A DNA stretch of 64,000 bases from Sphingobium trunci (GTDB lineage Bacteria > Pseudomonadota > Alphaproteobacteria > Sphingomonadales > Sphingomonadaceae), in the NCBI RefSeq assembly GCF_022664535.1, contig NZ_JAKUJY010000009.1, positions 62,001 to 126,000 on the forward strand, in the 5' to 3' direction. A program made the position numbers and the translations under genes. A model generated the notes under the pieces. That model searched no databases. It was not told where the DNA came from and was given only the letters and a program-made list of their open reading frames with translations. Position 1 is the stretch's first letter, and each line of letters begins with the position of its first letter. Positions 1-8,165 of this stretch are shown one piece after another.

Positions 1-504
1 CATGATCTCGTCCCGCCGGGCCGGATCGAGCGAGGACAGCGGTTCGTCCAGCAACAGGAAGCGCGGTCCCGACAGGAGCGCCCGGCCGATGGCGACGCGC
101 TGGGCCTCCCCACCCGAAAGCGTGGCGGGCCAGCGGTCGAGCAGATGGCCGATGCCGAGGACATCGAGCACCGCCTCCAGGGCCATGGGCGCCTGCGCAT
201 GGCGTCCATAGAGCAGGTTCGCCCGCACCCGCATGTGCGGAAAGAGCCGTCCGTCCTGGAAGACATAGCCGGCCCGGCGGCGGGCGGGCGGAATATCCAC
301 GCCCGTCTCGCTGTCGAACAGCGTCTCGCCGCCGACCACGATCCGGCCCCGGTCGGGCGTCATGATGCCCGCGACCATGTTGAGGATGCTGGTCTTGCCC
401 GCGCCCGACGGACCGAACAGGGCGACAAGGCCCGCCTGGGTACGGCAGTCCAGCCTGATCCGCCGATCCCCGACGGCATGGTCGATGCTGAGGTCAAAGG
501 ACAT
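1..504 (-). CDS. modC: Molybdate ABC transporter ATP-binding protein ModC (partial, C-terminus off the window)
   Basis: ATPase that powers molybdate uptake through ModB. The 168 visible residues hold a Walker A motif GPSGAGKTS at about residues 31-39, the ABC signature LSGGEAQR, and Walker B LLLDEP followed by SSLD. The usual C-terminal TOBE (molybdate-binding) domain would lie beyond the window edge and cannot be checked. The start ATG at 504 lies inside the end of modB (11-base overlap), so the two are translationally coupled. modB next door and modA further along support ModC over other ABC ATPases. Confidence 0.9.
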   Translation of the reverse strand, partial: MSFDLSIDHAVGDRRIRLDCRTQAGLVALFGPSGAGKTSILNMVAGIMTPDRGRIVVGGETLFDSETGVDIPPARRRAGYVFQDGRLFPHMRVRANLLYGRHAQAPMALEAVLDVLGIGHLLDRWPATLSGGEAQRVAIGRALLSGPRFLLLDEPLSSLDPARRDEIM

Positions 505-1192
505 GGTTGGTCCTTCCGCCATTGGCCCGCCGTGCCAGCGCTTCCGATGCGACGAGGGCCCCCAGCGAGAGCAGGATCGAGATGATGGCGAGCCGTGTCA
601 CCGCCATCTCCCCGCCGGGCAGCTGCAGCGCGGAATAGATGGCGATGGGCAGGGTGCGGGTCTCGCCTGGCACGTCGGAGACGAAGGTGATGGTCGCGCC
701 GAATTCGCCGATGGAGCGGGCGAAACCCAGTACCAGCCCCGCCAGCACGCCGGGCAAGGCAAGCGGCAGGGAGATGGTGAGAAAGACCCGCCAGCGGCCC
801 GCTCCCAGCGTTTCGGCGGCGCTTTCCAGGCGCCGGTCGATGCCCTCGATCGACAGGCGCATGGCGCGCACCATCAGCGGCATCGCCATGATCGCGGAGG
901 CCAGCGCCGCGCCGGTCCAGCGGAACATGAAGCTGATGCCCAGCGCCTGTTCGAACAGCCTGCCGATCGGGCCGTTGGCGCCGAACAGCAGCAGCAGCAG
1001 CCATCCGGTCACCACCGGCGGCACCACCAGCGGCAGGTGCACCAGCGCATCGACGAGCAGCTTGCCGGGAAAGCGGAGCCGGGCGAGCATCCACGCCATC
1101 GCGAAGGCGACGGGCAGCATGAGGCCGACCGCCACCAGGCTGACCTGCAACGACAGCGTCACGATGCCCCATTCTTCGGATGACAGGATCAT
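494..1192 (-). CDS. modB: Molybdate ABC transporter permease ModB
   Basis: Inner-membrane permease of 232 residues that passes molybdate from periplasmic ModA to the cytoplasm. It has about five hydrophobic segments and the permease coupling loop with the pattern GRWRVFLTISLPLALPGVL near residue 140, typical of the ModB/CysT family. Length fits the family. It overlaps modC by 11 bases. In the usual order modA would lie immediately upstream; here the modA gene is separated from modB by an oppositely oriented HAD gene (1303-2049), so modB must have its own promoter in the 110-base gap or depend on read-through. Confidence 0.92.
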   Translation of the reverse strand: MILSSEEWGIVTLSLQVSLVAVGLMLPVAFAMAWMLARLRFPGKLLVDALVHLPLVVPPVVTGWLLLLLFGANGPIGRLFEQALGISFMFRWTGAALASAIMAMPLMVRAMRLSIEGIDRRLESAAETLGAGRWRVFLTISLPLALPGVLAGLVLGFARSIGEFGATITFVSDVPGETRTLPIAIYSALQLPGGEMAVTRLAIISILLSLGALVASEALARRANGGRTNHVL

Positions 1193-1302
1193 GCCGCCTC
1201 TTTCGAACAGCTGGGCGGAAAATGCCAGTCCCGGTCATCGGCGTTGCATCGCGCCGGTTCACAGGGCAAAGCCGGACCCATGACCCGATCGGAGCATTTC
1301 GC

Positions 1303-2049
1303 ATGAAAGAATTGATCGCCTTCGACCTTGACGGAACCCTGGCGGAGAGCAAGCAGCCGCTGGGCGAGGCGATGGGGGAGGCGCTGGCCGACCTGCTGAC
1401 GGTGGCCCATGTCGCGGTGATTTCGGGCGGGGACTGGCCGCAATTCGACAAGCAGGTGGCGAGCCGACTGCCCGCGCGGGCGGACCTGTCCCGCCTCTGG
1501 CTGATGCCGACCACCGGAACCAAGCTCTACACGCATCGCGACGGCGCCTGGGCGCCGGTCTTCGCCGAACTGTTCGACGATGGGCAGAAGCAGGCGATTT
1601 TCGCGGCGTTCGACGCTTCGCTGGAAGCGACCGGCTTCGTGCCGGAGGAGGTGTGGGGCGAGCGGATCGAGGACCGGGGCAGCCAGATCACCTTTTCCGC
1701 GCTCGGCCAGCAGGCGCCGATCCATGCCAAGGATGTGTGGGACCCCGATTTCGCCAAGCGCAGGATCATCCAGGCGGACCTGCGCCAGCGTCTGCCCGGC
1801 CTGTCGATCAACATGGGCGGCGCGACCTCCATCGACATCACGCGGGCGGGCGTTGACAAGGCCTATGGGCTGAAGAAGCTGCGCGACGCGAGCGGGATCG
1901 CGCTCGACGCGATGATGTTCATCGGCGATGCGATCTTCCCCGGCGGCAATGATTATCCGGCCAAGGAACTGGGGCTGGACACGGTGCGCGTCCGCGATCC
2001 GCAGGAGACGCTGTCGGTCATCGATGCGATCGTGGCGTGTCAGAAATAA
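1303..2049 (+). CDS. HAD-IIB family hydrolase, phosphomannomutase-like
   Basis: HAD-superfamily phosphatase or mutase of 248 residues. Motif I is FDLDGTLAES with the nucleophile Asp8 and general acid Asp10; a motif II serine may be in VISGG; the C-terminal motif is GDAIFPGGNDYP. The GGND signature resembles eukaryotic-type phosphomannomutases (PMM2 family) more than simple sugar phosphatases, so the substrate may be a hexose phosphate; this is inference. The ATG at 1303 was chosen because the fold begins there; an upstream in-frame extension carries no domain. It sits head-to-head with modB and tail-to-tail with modA, splitting the mod genes. Confidence 0.8.
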   Translation: MKELIAFDLDGTLAESKQPLGEAMGEALADLLTVAHVAVISGGDWPQFDKQVASRLPARADLSRLWLMPTTGTKLYTHRDGAWAPVFAELFDDGQKQAIFAAFDASLEATGFVPEEVWGERIEDRGSQITFSALGQQAPIHAKDVWDPDFAKRRIIQADLRQRLPGLSINMGGATSIDITRAGVDKAYGLKKLRDASGIALDAMMFIGDAIFPGGNDYPAKELGLDTVRVRDPQETLSVIDAIVACQK

Positions 2050-2055
2050 CCTCTC

Positions 2056-2829
2056 TCAAGGCCTGCTGAAGCCATAGCGGGCGAGGATCGCCTGCCCGGC
2101 GCCCGACAGCAGGAAGCGGCGGAAGGCTTCCGCATCCGGATTGCGGCTGCCGGCGAGGCGGGCGAGCGGATAGCGGATCGGCGCGTGGCTGCCCGGCGGG
2201 AACAGGCCTGCGACCATCACGTCCTTCGATGCGCGGGCGTCGGTCGCGTAGACGATGCCCAGCCGCGCCTCGCCGCGCTCGACCAGCGCCATGGCGGAAC
2301 GGACATTGTCGCCCAGCGCCAGCCGGTCCGCGACCGACGGCCAGACGCCCAGCGCGGTCAGCGCCGCCTTGCCATATTTGCCCGCGGGCACGCTGTCGGG
2401 ATTGGCCATGGCGAGGCGCGATGGGCCGAGCGCCCTGGCGATCGGCATGGCGCGGGCGACGCGGAGGCGCAGCGGCATCCGCGCCGGTGCGATCAGGACC
2501 AGCCGATTGCCCGCCACATCGGCGCGGGTGCCGGGCGCGACAAGGCCCGCTTTCTCGATATCGTCCATCCAGTCCTCGTCGGCGGAGACGAACAGGTCCG
2601 CCGGGGCGCCGCTCCTGATCTGGCGGGCGAGCGCGGAGGAGGCGGCGAAGGAGAGGGTGGGCCGGGCATGGCGCTGCGCCGCCCAGGCGTCGGCCGCAGC
2701 GTTCATCGCCTCCTGCATGCTGGCGGCGGCGAGCACCAGCGGCCCGCGCTGCTGCGCCATGGCGGGGGTCAATAATATATGAAGGAATATAGCGAGCAGC
2801 GCGGCAGCGCGGAGAATCACTTTCATCAT
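2056..2829 (-). CDS. modA: Molybdate-binding periplasmic protein ModA
   Basis: Periplasmic substrate-binding protein of the molybdate transporter. An N-terminal signal peptide ends near PAMA-QQ. The mature part starts with LVLAAASMQEAMN, the ModA motif whose Ser residues bind the oxyanion, followed by FAASSALARQI and APADLFVSADEDWMD, all classic ModA segments. Three consecutive ATG codons (2832, 2829, 2826) follow an AAGGGG ribosome site; the second or third has the better spacing and the second is reported. The stop lies 6 bases from the end of the convergent HAD gene. Tungstate or another oxyanion cannot be excluded from sequence. Confidence 0.9.
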   Translation of the reverse strand: MMKVILRAAALLAIFLHILLTPAMAQQRGPLVLAAASMQEAMNAAADAWAAQRHARPTLSFAASSALARQIRSGAPADLFVSADEDWMDDIEKAGLVAPGTRADVAGNRLVLIAPARMPLRLRVARAMPIARALGPSRLAMANPDSVPAGKYGKAALTALGVWPSVADRLALGDNVRSAMALVERGEARLGIVYATDARASKDVMVAGLFPPGSHAPIRYPLARLAGSRNPDAEAFRRFLLSGAGQAILARYGFSRP

Positions 2830-2927
2830 CATCCGCCCCTTGTGCCAGCTTGCCGGTCTTTTGTCTTGGCCGGTCATCGGCTAAACGGCGGCGGTGATGA
2901 TGTTCCGTTTCGTGGCCTGACGACATT

Positions 2928-4586
2928 GTGCCGGTGATCCGTTCGCTTTGCGGCCAGTGCGGCGTGGGCTGCGGCATTCGCGCGGTGACCGGCGAGGGGC
3001 GGGAGGTCGCAATCGCGGGTGATCCGGTGCATCCGGCCAATGCGGGCCTGTTGTGCGACCGAAGCGATGCGCTCAACGGCATGCTGTCGCTGGAGGGGCG
3101 GTTGTTGCAGCCGATGATCGGCGGGCGGCCGGCCGGGTGGGACCGGGCCATGGCCCATGCGGCGCGGCGGCTGGGCGGGATCATCGCCCGCCATGGTCCC
3201 GGCAGCGTCGCGCTGCATGTGCCGGGCGGGTTGCTGACCGAGGATTATTATGTCGCCAACAAGCTGATGAAGGGCTTTGTCGGCTCCGCCCATATCGACG
3301 CCCCTTTCGCCGGGGCGGGGGGCGTGGCGGCCGCGCAGCGGGCGGCCTTTGGCGAGGATGTGATGCCTGCCGCCTGCGAGGATCTCGGCCAGGCGGACCT
3401 GTTGCTGCTGGTCGGCGGATCGACGGCGGGGCGCCATCCGGTGCTGCAGGAGCGGATCGGGGCGGTCCGGGCGGCGCGGGGAACCCGGCTGATCCTGATC
3501 GCGCAGGACGATGACGGGCGGGATATGGAGGCGGACCTGCGCCTGCAGGTCGCGCCGGGCAGCGAGGCGGCGCTGATCGCCGGATTGCTGCTGCATTGCC
3601 ATGACAGCGGCGCGGTCGACCCTGATGGACTGGAGCGAAGGGTGGCCGTTCCGGAAGGGTTCTGGGCGGACCTGCGCCGGGGACATGATCTCTGGTCGGT
3701 GGCGCGGGCCTGTGGGCTGGCCCCGGGCGAGGTGCGCGGCTTTTACGATGCTGTCGCCGCCGTGCCCCGCATGGTCACGCTGTTCGGCCCGGCCAGCACG
3801 GGCGCGGCCGCGCGGCGGCTGTCGGCGGCGGTGCTGAACCTGCATCTGGCGACCGGGCGGATCGGCCGGCCGGGCGCGGCGCCCTTTGCCGTCACCAGCG
3901 CGGCCAACGGCATGGGTGGGCGGGAGGTCGGCTGCTGGGCTGGCGAACTGGCGGTGCATCGTGATTTTTCGGCTGGATCGCTCGCCCAGGTCGGCCGCTT
4001 CTGGGGCGGGACGGCCATGGCCGACCGGGCCGGCCTGTCGGGCGCGCCGCTGGCCGAGGCGGTGGAAGCGGGGCAGGTCAAGGCCTTGCTGGTCATGGGC
4101 GGCCTCCCCCCGGCGTCGCATCCGATCCGCGCGCTCTTGGGGCAGGTGCCGCTCGCCATCCTCTGCACGCCATGGATGGAGCCGGAAGCGGCGGGGCCGC
4201 GCATCATCGCCCTGCCTTCGCCCGTCTGGATCGAGAAGGACGGCACCCTGACCGGAGCCGACCGGCTGATCAGCCGGCAGCGGCGGCTTTTCCCCCTGCC
4301 GGGCGAGGCGAAGCCCGACTGGTGGATCATGACCCGGCTCGCCCGCGCCATGGGCTGGCGCGACGCCTTCCATTATGAGCGGCCCGCCGACATTTATCGA
4401 GAATATGTGCGGCTGACCGCCTATGGCAACCAGGGCGCGCGGCTGCTGGATCTGAAGCGGCACGCTCCCATCTCCAACCCGGCCTATGAGGAGTTGACGC
4501 CCTGGCGCTGGGGGGAGACGCCGTTCGACGAGGGGCGCTTCCCGACGCCCGATGGCCGCGCGCGGCTGGTGCCGATCTGGGATTAG
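2928..4586 (+). CDS. Truncated assimilatory nitrate reductase-like molybdopterin protein lacking the Mo-ligand Cys
   Basis: 552 residues clearly related to NasA/NapA-type molybdopterin oxidoreductases. The N-terminal [4Fe-4S] ligands are present (Cys8, Cys11, Cys15, Cys43), as are MGGREVG and the DGTLTGADR and ISRQR segments. Two things are wrong for an active nitrate reductase. The segment where the family has the Mo-coordinating Cys (about residues 121-141) has no cysteine; the next one is Cys150. The protein also ends right after PDGRARLVPIWD, where NasA proteins (about 870 residues) continue into the molybdopterin-dinucleotide C-terminal domain. The stop overlaps the stop of the convergent glycosyltransferase by two bases. 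Either a decaying nasA or a repurposed non-catalytic homologue. Confidence 0.75.
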   Translation: MPVIRSLCGQCGVGCGIRAVTGEGREVAIAGDPVHPANAGLLCDRSDALNGMLSLEGRLLQPMIGGRPAGWDRAMAHAARRLGGIIARHGPGSVALHVPGGLLTEDYYVANKLMKGFVGSAHIDAPFAGAGGVAAAQRAAFGEDVMPAACEDLGQADLLLLVGGSTAGRHPVLQERIGAVRAARGTRLILIAQDDDGRDMEADLRLQVAPGSEAALIAGLLLHCHDSGAVDPDGLERRVAVPEGFWADLRRGHDLWSVARACGLAPGEVRGFYDAVAAVPRMVTLFGPASTGAAARRLSAAVLNLHLATGRIGRPGAAPFAVTSAANGMGGREVGCWAGELAVHRDFSAGSLAQVGRFWGGTAMADRAGLSGAPLAEAVEAGQVKALLVMGGLPPASHPIRALLGQVPLAILCTPWMEPEAAGPRIIALPSPVWIEKDGTLTGADRLISRQRRLFPLPGEAKPDWWIMTRLARAMGWRDAFHYERPADIYREYVRLTAYGNQGARLLDLKRHAPISNPAYEELTPWRWGETPFDEGRFPTPDGRARLVPIWD

Positions 4587-5758
4587 GACGCCTGGCCGGC
4601 GATCGAGCGCAGATGCTCGACCAGCGCGTCGCCATTGGCGCTCCAGGTGAAGCGGCGGGCGGTTTCGCGGACGGCCTCGCGCTCCGGCGGGTTGAAGAGG
4701 ATGGCGTTGATGGCGGCGGCGATCGCTTCGGGTTCGCGCTCGACGATCTGGCCCGCTTCCGGGCGGTCGAGCAGTTCGCGCGCGCCGCCGACATCGCTGA
4801 TGACGAGCGGCGTGCCGCAGGCCAGCGCCTCGACCCAGGCATTGGCCAGGCCCTCGGAAGAGGAGGGCAGGGCCATGACGTCGGCGGCGGCATAGATGCG
4901 GGGCAGCCGGTCGTGCGGCACGGACCCCAGAAAGCCGATGCGGCGGTCGACGCCCAGTTCGGCGGCAAGATTTTCAAGGGCGCGGCGATATTGCCCCTGC
5001 CCCGCGAACAGCAGCGTGACCGCGGGCAATTGCGGCAGCGCCCGCACCAGCAGTTCCTGCCCCTTGCGCGGGATCAGCGCGCCGACGCACAGCACCACCG
5101 GCCCTTCGAAGCCGAGCGCTTCCTTGGCCGCCGCGCGGTCGGCCACTTCGAAACGGTCGAGATCGACGCCGGTATAATGGACGCGGATCTTCCCCGCATC
5201 GATGCCCATGCGCGCCATCGACCGGCGCATGGCGTCCGACACGGCGAGCAGGCCCGCAGCGTCGTCGGCGGCGCGCTTCACCATCTTGCGGGTGCCCCGC
5301 CGCGTCCCCCAATAATGGATGTCGGCCCCGCGCGCCTTCACCGAATAGGGGATGCCGAGCGCGCGGGAAAGGCGCTGCGCCACCGGCCCGTCGGGGAAGA
5401 AGAAGCTGGCGTCGATGACGTCGAAGGGCTGCTGGGCGTGGAGCTGCCGGACCAGCGGCAGGATCGCGCGGGTCATGCTGTAAACGTTCATCCGCCCGCC
5501 GAATTTGGGGATGATCGGGAAGGTCGGGCGGTAGACCGTCAGATCCTTCCACCTTTCCTTGCGCGGCAGGGCGCGCAGCGGGGCATAATGTCTGGCGGTC
5601 GAAAGCGGCCAGGGCGGGATGCCCAGCGGCGCGACCACCGTGACCTTCACGCCGTCCCGGCTCGCCAGTTCGCGCGCCTGCCGCTCGACGAAGACGCCGA
5701 AATGGGGGCGGCTCATGTCGGGGAACAGCGTGGACAGCGTCAGGACGTTCAGCGTCAT
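4583..5758 (-). CDS. GT4-family glycosyltransferase
   Basis: Cytoplasmic retaining glycosyltransferase of 391 residues, GT-B fold. The N-terminal domain starts MTLNVLTLSTLFPD and contains a Gly-rich acceptor loop (PHFGVFVERQ). The C-terminal donor domain shows VGALIPRKGQELL and the E-x7-E pattern in SEGLANAWVEALACGTPLV, typical of nucleotide-sugar GT4 enzymes (TuaC/PimA-like). The acceptor is unknown, and no polysaccharide cluster surrounds it. Its stop overlaps the stop of the truncated nasA-like gene, so the two genes have been fused end to end at some point. Upstream it faces the XRE regulator in the same direction 56 bases away. Confidence 0.87.
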   Translation of the reverse strand: MTLNVLTLSTLFPDMSRPHFGVFVERQARELASRDGVKVTVVAPLGIPPWPLSTARHYAPLRALPRKERWKDLTVYRPTFPIIPKFGGRMNVYSMTRAILPLVRQLHAQQPFDVIDASFFFPDGPVAQRLSRALGIPYSVKARGADIHYWGTRRGTRKMVKRAADDAAGLLAVSDAMRRSMARMGIDAGKIRVHYTGVDLDRFEVADRAAAKEALGFEGPVVLCVGALIPRKGQELLVRALPQLPAVTLLFAGQGQYRRALENLAAELGVDRRIGFLGSVPHDRLPRIYAAADVMALPSSSEGLANAWVEALACGTPLVISDVGGARELLDRPEAGQIVEREPEAIAAAINAILFNPPEREAVRETARRFTWSANGDALVEHLRSIAGQAS

Positions 5759-5814
5759 GGCCTCTTCCTAAAGTGCCTTGGTCACCACAGGGTTAAGGAT
5801 GATGCCGCTTTTGT

Positions 5815-6378
5815 CTACAGCCGTCTCACCAGTTGCACGGCGACGGCGCCCCACGGCGGGTCAGTGATCACCTGCTGGCGCGATCCGCTGCCCAGGGGCA
5901 GGATCTGCAGCCGGTCGTCCTCCCGCCCGATCAGCCGCCCGAACAGGAAGCGCCCGGCATGGCGGGGCAGCAGCAGGTCGCGGTTGAGGGCGCCGGCAAA
6001 TTCCTCCGGCAGGATGCGGCGGCACCATATTTCATCACCGCTGCGGTAATCGCCGATGCTGCCGGACACCTGCACGCCGACCATGGCGTCGGCGGGGGCG
6101 GGCGGCGCGAGGGAGAGCGGGCGGGTGGGAGCGCGCGCGCCCTCCGGCCCCAGCAGCGCGGCGACGGGCACGACGCTTTGTCCGGGCAGGGCGACCAGTT
6201 CGGACGAGGCGACACCGAGCGCGCGGGCGATCCGGTTCAGCCAGTTGACCGATACGGTTCGGGTCCCTGTTTCCAGGCGGCCGATGGTCTGGGCCGTGGT
6301 CGGCGGGTCGCACAGCGCACCCACCTGTTCCAGCGTCAACCCCTTCGCCTTGCGCACTTCCCGGATGCGGGTAATCAT
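5815..6378 (-). CDS. XRE-family transcriptional regulator
   Basis: DNA-binding regulator of 187 residues. Residues 1-60 form a Cro/C1-type helix-turn-helix (TRIREVRKAKGLTLEQVG followed by TIGRLETG). The C-terminal half is a beta-rich region (MVGVQVSGSIGDYRSGDE) reminiscent of the LexA/S24-like domain of phage-type repressors, but I see no clear Ser-Lys catalytic dyad. It is divergent from the DUF6456 gene with about 100 bases between them, where its operator may lie. The upstream base composition is A/T-rich (tattttttacctatttggttttt around 6389-6411). Confidence 0.82.
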   Translation of the reverse strand: MITRIREVRKAKGLTLEQVGALCDPPTTAQTIGRLETGTRTVSVNWLNRIARALGVASSELVALPGQSVVPVAALLGPEGARAPTRPLSLAPPAPADAMVGVQVSGSIGDYRSGDEIWCRRILPEEFAGALNRDLLLPRHAGRFLFGRLIGREDDRLQILPLGSGSRQQVITDPPWGAVAVQLVRRL

Positions 6379-6479
6379 CTTGCGTCCTATTTTTTACCTA
6401 TTTGGTTTTTTCTCTTTCCTGCAATCAGGCGTGGATGGCAAGGCCCTTCTCCCGTGATTTTTGAGGAGGAGGCGGCTCC

Positions 6480-6941
6480 ATGCCCACGCAACCCAAGCAA
6501 TTTGTCGAGCGGATCATCGAGGATCCCTTCGGTCTGCCGCGGAAAATGGCCGTCAATCTGGGCGAATCGCCGCTCGCCTGGCTGCATGCGCGCGGGCATC
6601 TGAGCGAGCGCCATTATCTTGCAGGGGACAGGCTGCGGACGGATTGGGAAAAGGCGGGGCTGGGCGCGCGGGTGACGATGCGATGGGATGCCGTGCCCGC
6701 GCAGGCAAGCGCCGGGGCCGGGAAGGCCGATCCGACCCTGGCCCAGCTTTCCGCGCGGGAGCGGTTCGACGGTGCGATCCGGGCGGCGGGGCCGGGGCTG
6801 GCGGACATATTGTGGCGCGTGGCCTGCGCCGGCGAGGGGCTGGTCGCGGCGGAAAAGGCGCTGGGCTGGCCCAGCCGGGCGGGCAAGCTGGTGCTGACGC
6901 TCGCGCTGGAGCGTGTGGCCGGGTGGTATCGGTTGGGGTGA
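6480..6941 (+). CDS. DUF6456 domain-containing protein
   Basis: 153-residue cytoplasmic protein with the pattern of DUF6456 in its C-terminal half: SARERFDGAIRAAGPGLADILWRVACAGEGLVAAE, then GWPSRAGKLVLTLAL and WYRLG at the end. In other alphaproteobacteria this domain is often attached to a helix-turn-helix segment and is thought to be regulatory; no function is established here. The start ATG at 6480 follows a strong GAGGAGG ribosome site. It is divergent from the XRE gene and convergent with the NUDIX gene (7 bases between ends). Confidence 0.72.
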   Translation: MPTQPKQFVERIIEDPFGLPRKMAVNLGESPLAWLHARGHLSERHYLAGDRLRTDWEKAGLGARVTMRWDAVPAQASAGAGKADPTLAQLSARERFDGAIRAAGPGLADILWRVACAGEGLVAAEKALGWPSRAGKLVLTLALERVAGWYRLG

Positions 6942-6948
6942 TCGGCCC

Positions 6949-7491
6949 TTATCCGACGATCCCTCCGCCCAGCAGCAACAGCAGCTTCACGTCGATGGCA
7001 AAGCCCTCCGCCCGCCATGCTGCAACCTGGTCCTGCAAGCCTGCCAGCGGCACGCGATGAACGCGGATATCCTCGCCGTCGACGCCGCCGCCTTCGCCGG
7101 TCCTGCTAAGATCATGCGCGCGGAACAGGCTGAAGCTTTCCGAGACCATGCCGGGCGAGCTGTAGAATTCGCCCAGCGCTTCCATCCGGCCGGGGCGATA
7201 GCCAGTCTCCTCCTCCAGTTCGCGGGTCGCGGCGAGCATGGACTCCTCGCCCTCGTCATGATCGCCCACCAGCCCCGCGGGCAATTCTATGCAGCGGCGG
7301 CCGAGCGGCACCCGGAACTGGTCGACCAGCAGCACGTGCCGCCCGTCGGCCGCTTCATCGATGGCAAGGATGACGGCGGCGTGGATGCCGCGCGCGCGGC
7401 CGACATATTCCCATTTCCCCCGCCGCTTGGCAGTGATGAAACGGCCTTCCCACATGATCTCTTCGGAAGCCGCCATATCCTGTTCACTCAT
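6949..7491 (-). CDS. NUDIX hydrolase (ADP-ribose pyrophosphatase-like)
   Basis: 180-residue Mg2+-dependent nucleoside-diphosphate hydrolase. The full Nudix box is visible, starting GDHDEGE, with seven residues to RELEEETGY, i.e. G-x5-E-x7-REU-x-EE-x-GU. Upstream VDQFRVPLGRRCIELPAGLVGD and downstream FYSSPGMVSES match the ADP-ribose pyrophosphatase (NudF-like) subgroup; the SPGMSxE motif is a hallmark of it. Its ATG overlaps the stop of the preceding TPM gene in an ATGA junction, so it is the last gene of the lemA operon and translationally coupled. Confidence 0.9.
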   Translation of the reverse strand: MSEQDMAASEEIMWEGRFITAKRRGKWEYVGRARGIHAAVILAIDEAADGRHVLLVDQFRVPLGRRCIELPAGLVGDHDEGEESMLAATRELEEETGYRPGRMEALGEFYSSPGMVSESFSLFRAHDLSRTGEGGGVDGEDIRVHRVPLAGLQDQVAAWRAEGFAIDVKLLLLLGGGIVG

Positions 7492-8165
7492 AATAGGATC
7501 AACCTGTCGGGCAGTTCATTGGGATTGTCGCCGGTCGCGGGGAAATGGAGGGCAAGGATGGCGCCCACCTGCCGCACGGCGTCGGCCATGCCCTCTGCCG
7601 TGCGGCCCGCGCGCACGCCGTCGACCAGGGCGGCCATGGCGTCGCCCCAGACTTCGGGCGCGACCTTCGCATTGATGGCGGCGTCCGCGACCAGCTCGGC
7701 GCGATGTTCGTCGAGGGACAGATAGATGAGCACGCCTGTCCGCCCGCGCGTGCGCCCCTGCGCCACGGCGCGGAACAGGGTGATGGCGCGCCGCCGCACC
7801 CGCCGGGCCTTGGTCGCTTTGGGGGTCAGCGCCATGCGCAGCGGCATCCACGCCAGCGCGTAGCGCACCACCAGGAATTTGAGGATGAGCAGGCCGAGCA
7901 GCACGGTCAGCAGCTTCCAGTCCTCGACATCATGCTCCCAGCTTTGCAGCAGCCAGGAACAGAGCGCGCGGAACTGCCGCGGGAAGGCGGCCGCCACGGA
8001 AAGCGCGAGGAACACGACGCCGATCGCCCAGTGCAGCCCGGCATCATGATAGGCATCCGACCGGCGCGCGACGATGGTGACGATCTCTCCGTCCGTGGCC
8101 TTTTCGGCCTCGGCCACGGCCGCCGTCACGCGGTCACGGTCGGCTTCGCTGAAATTCAGGCGCAT
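7488..8165 (-). CDS. TPM-domain membrane protein
   Basis: About 225 residues. The N-terminus (NFSEADRDRVTAAVAEAEKATDGEIVTIVARRSDAY) and the C-terminus (GRTRGRTGVLIYLSLDEHRAELVAD) are halves of a TPM (YgcG/TPM_phosphatase) domain interrupted by two membrane helices at about residues 45-65 and 85-105. The start is the ATG at 8165 in a TGATG junction with the upstream TPM gene; its stop overlaps the NUDIX start. Such small TPM proteins are commonly paired with a secreted TPM protein and LemA, as here. Biochemical role unknown. Confidence 0.85.
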   Translation of the reverse strand: MRLNFSEADRDRVTAAVAEAEKATDGEIVTIVARRSDAYHDAGLHWAIGVVFLALSVAAAFPRQFRALCSWLLQSWEHDVEDWKLLTVLLGLLILKFLVVRYALAWMPLRMALTPKATKARRVRRRAITLFRAVAQGRTRGRTGVLIYLSLDEHRAELVADAAINAKVAPEVWGDAMAALVDGVRAGRTAEGMADAVRQVGAILALHFPATGDNPNELPDRLILL

